Below are positions 6,276 through 8,310 of a stretch of DNA of 8,310 bases, in pieces. The notes under the pieces were generated by a model that made no database searches, was not told the origin of the DNA, and saw only the letters and a program-made list of their open reading frames with translations. How positions within the stretch are numbered: the first letter of the stretch is position 1; each line of letters starts with the position of its first letter. The position numbers and the translations under genes were made by a program. Origin of the DNA: an uncultured Ruminococcus sp. (GTDB lineage: Bacteria; Bacillota; Clostridia; Oscillospirales; Ruminococcaceae); the NCBI GenBank assembly GCA_902783235.1, contig CACZQG010000371.1, positions 1 through 8,310 on the forward strand, given 5' to 3'.

Positions 6276-6305
6276 GGTCTATTACCCACTCACAGGTAAT
6301 AGACC
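6276..6305. terminator. Hairpin terminator, possibly bidirectional
   Basis: Perfect 11-base stem GGTCTATTACC (6276-6286) / GGTAATAGACC (6295-6305) with an 8-base loop. Read rightward it is followed by TTTAT; read leftward by ATTTTT. Rightward it could end the nitroreductase transcript, 195 bases beyond the stop codon. Confidence 0.6.
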
Positions 6306-6356
6306 TTTATAATGTATTCAGGCTGTATACTCATCATCAAGACTTTTTCCAATTCT

Positions 6357-6428
6357 GTCGGCAAAAACAATCTCGCCGACGAAGGGGTAAAAAAATGCCC
6401 CTCGCCGACCAATTCGCCGACGGGGAGC
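6357..6428. repeat. GCCGAC-type palindromic repeat block
   Basis: GTCGGC (6357-6362) inverted against GCCGAC (6375-6380), then direct copies of CGCCGAC at 6402-6408 and 6414-6420, with GGGG (6384-6387) / CCCC (6398-6401) between them. It is locally GC-rich in an AT-rich region and shares the GCCGAC motif with 3266-3361. It lies directly upstream of the candidate RNA promoter. Confidence 0.5.
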
Positions 6429-6510
6429 AGCCAATCTCAACCTCGTAATTTTGAAGCCATAACTTTTTGGACATCAAAAAATCAGCCCATAAAAATACTT
6501 CGCAAAATCC

Positions 6511-6539
6511 TTGACAACCCAAGTAAAACATGGTAAAAT
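6511..6539 (+). promoter_or_regulatory. Consensus sigma-A promoter of the candidate RNA
   Basis: Perfect TTGACA (6511-6516), 17-base spacer, TAAAAT (6534-6539). Start predicted 7 bases on, at G6546, which is the first base of the outer RNA stem. Confidence 0.8.
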
Positions 6540-6545
6540 ATAAAA

Positions 6546-6683
6546 GAAAGCACCTGCCAAAAACAATGAGAATTATGACCTCCACTCATTATCTTTGACA
6601 TGGTGCTTTCCGATTTTGTATTATGACTATAAAATAGATGACCACGATTTATACCGCTTAAACCGCAGCTTTAGGCGTTTTTG
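6546..6683 (+). ncRNA. Candidate structured noncoding RNA, about 138 nt
   Basis: A free-standing unit: strong promoter, structured body and terminator, with no gene-sized ORF. Outer stem GAAAGCACC (6546-6554) / GGTGCTTTC (6602-6610), 9 pairs; a large two-sided internal loop; inner stem AATGAG (6565-6570) / CTCATT (6585-6590); apical loop of 14 bases (6571-6584) containing CCTCC, complementary to a Shine-Dalgarno sequence. A linker (6611-6654) leads to the terminator hairpin. The only reading frame in the first hairpin is 10 codons (ATG 6566) without a ribosome binding site. The exposed CCTCC resembles the C-rich seed loops of Firmicutes small regulatory RNAs, suggesting a translation-regulating sRNA (inference). 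It matches no riboswitch, 6S, SRP or tmRNA pattern I know. The leftward strand of the first hairpin is followed by TTTTATATTTT and could also terminate the operon at 6773-8109. Confidence 0.6.
6655..6683 (+). terminator. Rho-independent terminator of the candidate RNA
   Basis: Stem CGCTTAAA (6655-6662) / TTTAGGCG (6670-6677), 8 pairs including one G-U, loop CCGCAGC, then TTTTTG. The T run is only on the rightward strand, so it acts in that direction. From 6684 to 6772 I see nothing beyond two TTTGAA-CC style short repeats (6715-6755, leftward sense). Confidence 0.75.
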
Positions 6684-6772
6684 TAAAGAGAAAATGATCT
6701 TCAACATAACCTAGGGTTCAAATCGGGTCAGTCCTATCACTCATGGTTTCAAATAGTGTCATTTCTACTATG

Positions 6773-7117
6773 CTATTTATTATGTAGTTCATTTGTTATC
6801 GTCTTTATTCCTGCAAAACCAAATCCCTGCTCATTAACATGATTTGTAATTTCTTGTTCCAGTGTTTTATATAAATTAGTTATTTCCTTTAAACTATTCT
6901 CTGCATCTTTTGATGCTCTATTAGAATATACCATTGCCATTATACTAAGTATTATAGACGATATTGTACCTATAATTCCAACCAATTCTGCTATAAAACT
7001 CATGGTTTTTTCTGGTATATTAAAGAATAATAAAACTAAAGATATTAAAACACCTAGTATAGAAAAACCAATCGTAAAAAAAATACACTTATAATTAAAT
7101 TTTCCCAAATCAACCAT
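6773..7117 (-). CDS. Small two-helix membrane protein with coiled-coil tail, unknown function
   Basis: 114 residues. Two hydrophobic segments, about 11-32 and 41-64, separated by a short NIPEKTMS turn, then a charged helical region with heptad character (about 66-95, SLKEITNLYKTLEQEI), and a glycine/phenylalanine patch GFGFAG (98-103). No signal peptidase site, so the helices should stay in the membrane as a hairpin with the tail probably cytoplasmic. Its ATG overlaps the stop of the 254-residue gene by 8 bases and GGAG sits just one base before the ATG, implying translation by coupling and a matched amount of both proteins. This plan (two helices plus coiled coil) recurs in membrane effectors and in accessory subunits of immune or toxin systems, but also in ordinary orphan proteins. 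I recognise no family. Confidence 0.8.
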   Translation of the reverse strand: MVDLGKFNYKCIFFTIGFSILGVLISLVLLFFNIPEKTMSFIAELVGIIGTISSIILSIMAMVYSNRASKDAENSLKEITNLYKTLEQEITNHVNEQGFGFAGIKTITNELHNK

Positions 7118-7874
7118 TCTCCGCTTTATAATTAGTAGATGTTATGTCCCCAGCTATTTCAGTATTCCAATGTGGTCCTGTTAAATACCAAGCGGGGTGA
7201 AAAGCATATCCCTCAAGCATATGCTCAATAACTTTGGGGGCAATTGCTCTATATGTAAAATAATACGTCAATTTTTGGAGCATGATTTGCCTTTGATGTA
7301 TAAAATTCTCAAAAGCAAACGCAGGTTTTCCCTCAAATATATTTTTTTTCTTGATTTTCTCACACTTCTTCAAATTACATAACTCATTTTCAAAATCAAA
7401 AATAAATGTAGTCACAATATTAACGGCAATTGATTCATTAATGTGTTTTAACTGCCAACTTAAGTATTCCGGATTACAAGTTACATCAGGTGCAACTTTA
7501 ATATCATCTAAATCAATAGAACTAGGATAAATCACACTTATAGGTTTATGTCTAAGAAACCAATATCCTAAATATGAAGCAATTTTAAAAGCATTTGGGC
7601 ATTCTACAGGATGAGGGGATTTTTCAACTATTTTTGCCATACCGATAGTAGCATCTCCTACAACTTCTTTCAATAATGCTCTATTCAAAAAATATGTTAC
7701 ATGACATACAGGATCGATTTTTGCTATAAGTTCTTCACATATATCTCGACAGCACTTAGCAATAAACAAACTCCACTCTTTAAGTTTATCTTCAGTAAAA
7801 AAATTTTGATCAATAATATTTACACGTTTTATTCCCATACAATAAGTAGAGTATTCTTTTTTCTCACTATCCAT
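7110..7874 (-). CDS. Uncharacterised 254-residue protein, central gene of a three-gene operon
   Basis: Soluble-looking protein, no signal peptide and no clear membrane helix. A cysteine-rich helix, KCCRDICEEL (about 40-49), precedes CHVTYFLNRALLKEVVGDAT (57-76). The best-marked segment is PNAFKIASYLGYWFLRHKP (93-111), an amphipathic or hydrophobic helix ending in a proline turn, followed by ISVIYPSSIDLDDI. The C-terminal third has a basic stretch (KKCEKIKKK, near 168-176) and then FIHQRQIMLQKLTYYFTYRAIAP. I see no nucleotide-binding, nuclease or protease motif. AAGGA overlapping the upstream stop, 7 bases before the ATG, supports the start. It is 10 bases downstream of the 74-residue gene and overlaps the membrane-protein gene by 8 bases, so the three are surely co-transcribed. 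The proteins probably work together; I cannot name the function. Confidence 0.8.
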   Translation of the reverse strand: MDSEKKEYSTYCMGIKRVNIIDQNFFTEDKLKEWSLFIAKCCRDICEELIAKIDPVCHVTYFLNRALLKEVVGDATIGMAKIVEKSPHPVECPNAFKIASYLGYWFLRHKPISVIYPSSIDLDDIKVAPDVTCNPEYLSWQLKHINESIAVNIVTTFIFDFENELCNLKKCEKIKKKNIFEGKPAFAFENFIHQRQIMLQKLTYYFTYRAIAPKVIEHMLEGYAFHPAWYLTGPHWNTEIAGDITSTNYKAENG

Positions 7875-7884
7875 AACTAATTCC

Positions 7885-8109
7885 TTAACCCCAAAGATTT
7901 ACAATAAAGTGCGAATTATTTCGAATGTTTTCATCAGAAATATTTACACCTCCAAAAGTATTTCCTTGCACCATAGTTAAAAATCCATTTTTATAATCTA
8001 AATCTTTTGCTTCAAGTTCTTCTATAACTGAATCAGCATTGTTAAAATCATACAATTCACCTCGCCCACTTTTATTGTTTTTTGTTCCAAATGAATCTGT
8101 TGTTGCCAT
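7885..8109 (-). CDS. Uncharacterised 74-residue polar protein, first gene of the operon
   Basis: Small, hydrophilic, rich in Asn, Gly, Asp and Ser, no hydrophobic segment long enough to cross a membrane. A possible short helix, ADSVIEELEAKDLDY (about 25-39), is followed by a strand-like tail ending NSHFIVNLWG. It starts at 8109 after AGGAGG with a rather long 10-base gap; no other start fits. It is the first gene behind a perfect promoter, so it is expected to be the most abundant product, a position often held by antitoxins, immunity proteins, substrates or peptide tags (inference only). I do not recognise a family. Confidence 0.75.
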   Translation of the reverse strand: MATTDSFGTKNNKSGRGELYDFNNADSVIEELEAKDLDYKNGFLTMVQGNTFGGVNISDENIRNNSHFIVNLWG

Positions 8110-8143
8110 AACAATGCACCCTCCTTTCTATTAGCTAATGAAC

Positions 8144-8171
8144 TTGACATTTAAAACAATGACTTTATTAT
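8144..8171 (+). promoter_or_regulatory. Rightward promoter overlapping the operon promoter
   Basis: TTGACA (8144-8149), 16-base spacer, TATTAT (8166-8171). Its -10 box is the same DNA as the leftward -10, so the two are mutually exclusive. Transcription would start near 8178 and run off to the right. No gene is visible on the rightward strand up to 8310. Confidence 0.5.
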
Positions 8172-8195
8172 ATCATATTTATAAAATTTTGTCAA
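8167..8195 (-). promoter_or_regulatory. Perfect sigma-A promoter of the three-gene operon
   Basis: TTGACA (8195-8190), 17-base spacer, TATAAT (8172-8167), read leftward. Start predicted about 8160, giving a leader of about 50 bases before the ATG at 8109. Every hexamer position matches consensus, so without a repressor this would be highly expressed. Confidence 0.85.
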
Positions 8196-8310
8196 TACTA
8201 TTCTATTTTTTTAAATTATTTTTGTTGTAGGATTACAATAGATGTGAGACAAAATTAAGAAAAAAAGATAGCGAATCAGCATGAACCTGTGTTACAATTA
8301 AGTTGCAACA

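Noticed and set aside
6715..6755. tRNA-like T-loop sequence GGTTCAAATC
   Set aside because: The flanking bases do not form a T-stem, and no anticodon or acceptor arm can be built around it, so it is not a tRNA or a recognisable tRNA fragment.
8240..8310. Possible gene start at the right edge
   Set aside because: The ATG at about 8281 is closed by TAA after six codons and there is no ribosome binding site; nothing else supports a gene here.

Overview
The window looks like an AT-rich Firmicutes chromosome. The closest fit is a gut or rumen Ruminococcus-type clostridium, because of the AAGGAG/GGAGG ribosome binding sites, consensus sigma-A promoters, a DUF6809-like small protein and abundant short palindromic repeats. 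The genus is inferred from style and was not tested.

Positions 1-3067 hold the leading end of a type I-E CRISPR-Cas operon read leftward: a promoter (3067-3039), the nuclease-helicase gene cas3, and the start of the Cascade large-subunit gene casA/cse1, which runs off the left edge. Cas3 has an in-frame TAA at 546-544. The same frame continues for 63 more Cas3-like residues and overlaps the casA start by 8 bases, so the gene is either a recent nonsense mutant, recoded, or a sequencing error. No CRISPR array is visible here; it would be expected beyond casA, to the left.

Positions 3068-5343 are repeat-rich. Two direct copies of a roughly 300-base, hairpin-rich noncoding repeat (3370-3666 and 4891-5190) flank a small module: a shortened SLOG/DUF1273-like gene read leftward, a divergent XRE regulator, and a DUF6809-like gene. 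Three CTATATATAG operators sit between the divergent pair, as expected of an autoregulated switch.

Positions 5344-6683 contain a promoter with a long leader, a nitroreductase-family gene, a repeat-strewn intergenic region, and then a self-contained transcription unit. That unit has a consensus promoter, a two-stem RNA of about 138 nt starting exactly at its first stem, and a Rho-independent terminator. It is a candidate noncoding RNA that I cannot assign to a known class.

Positions 6773-8195 hold a compact leftward three-gene operon behind a perfect TTGACA-N17-TATAAT promoter. It encodes a 74-residue polar protein, a 254-residue protein of unknown function, and a 114-residue two-helix membrane protein with a coiled-coil tail, translationally coupled to the 254-residue gene. 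I recognise none of the three. The layout (soluble partners plus a small membrane protein, in an accessory region near CRISPR-Cas) makes it the best candidate here for an undescribed system, possibly defence or toxin-immunity, but that is inference from architecture alone.
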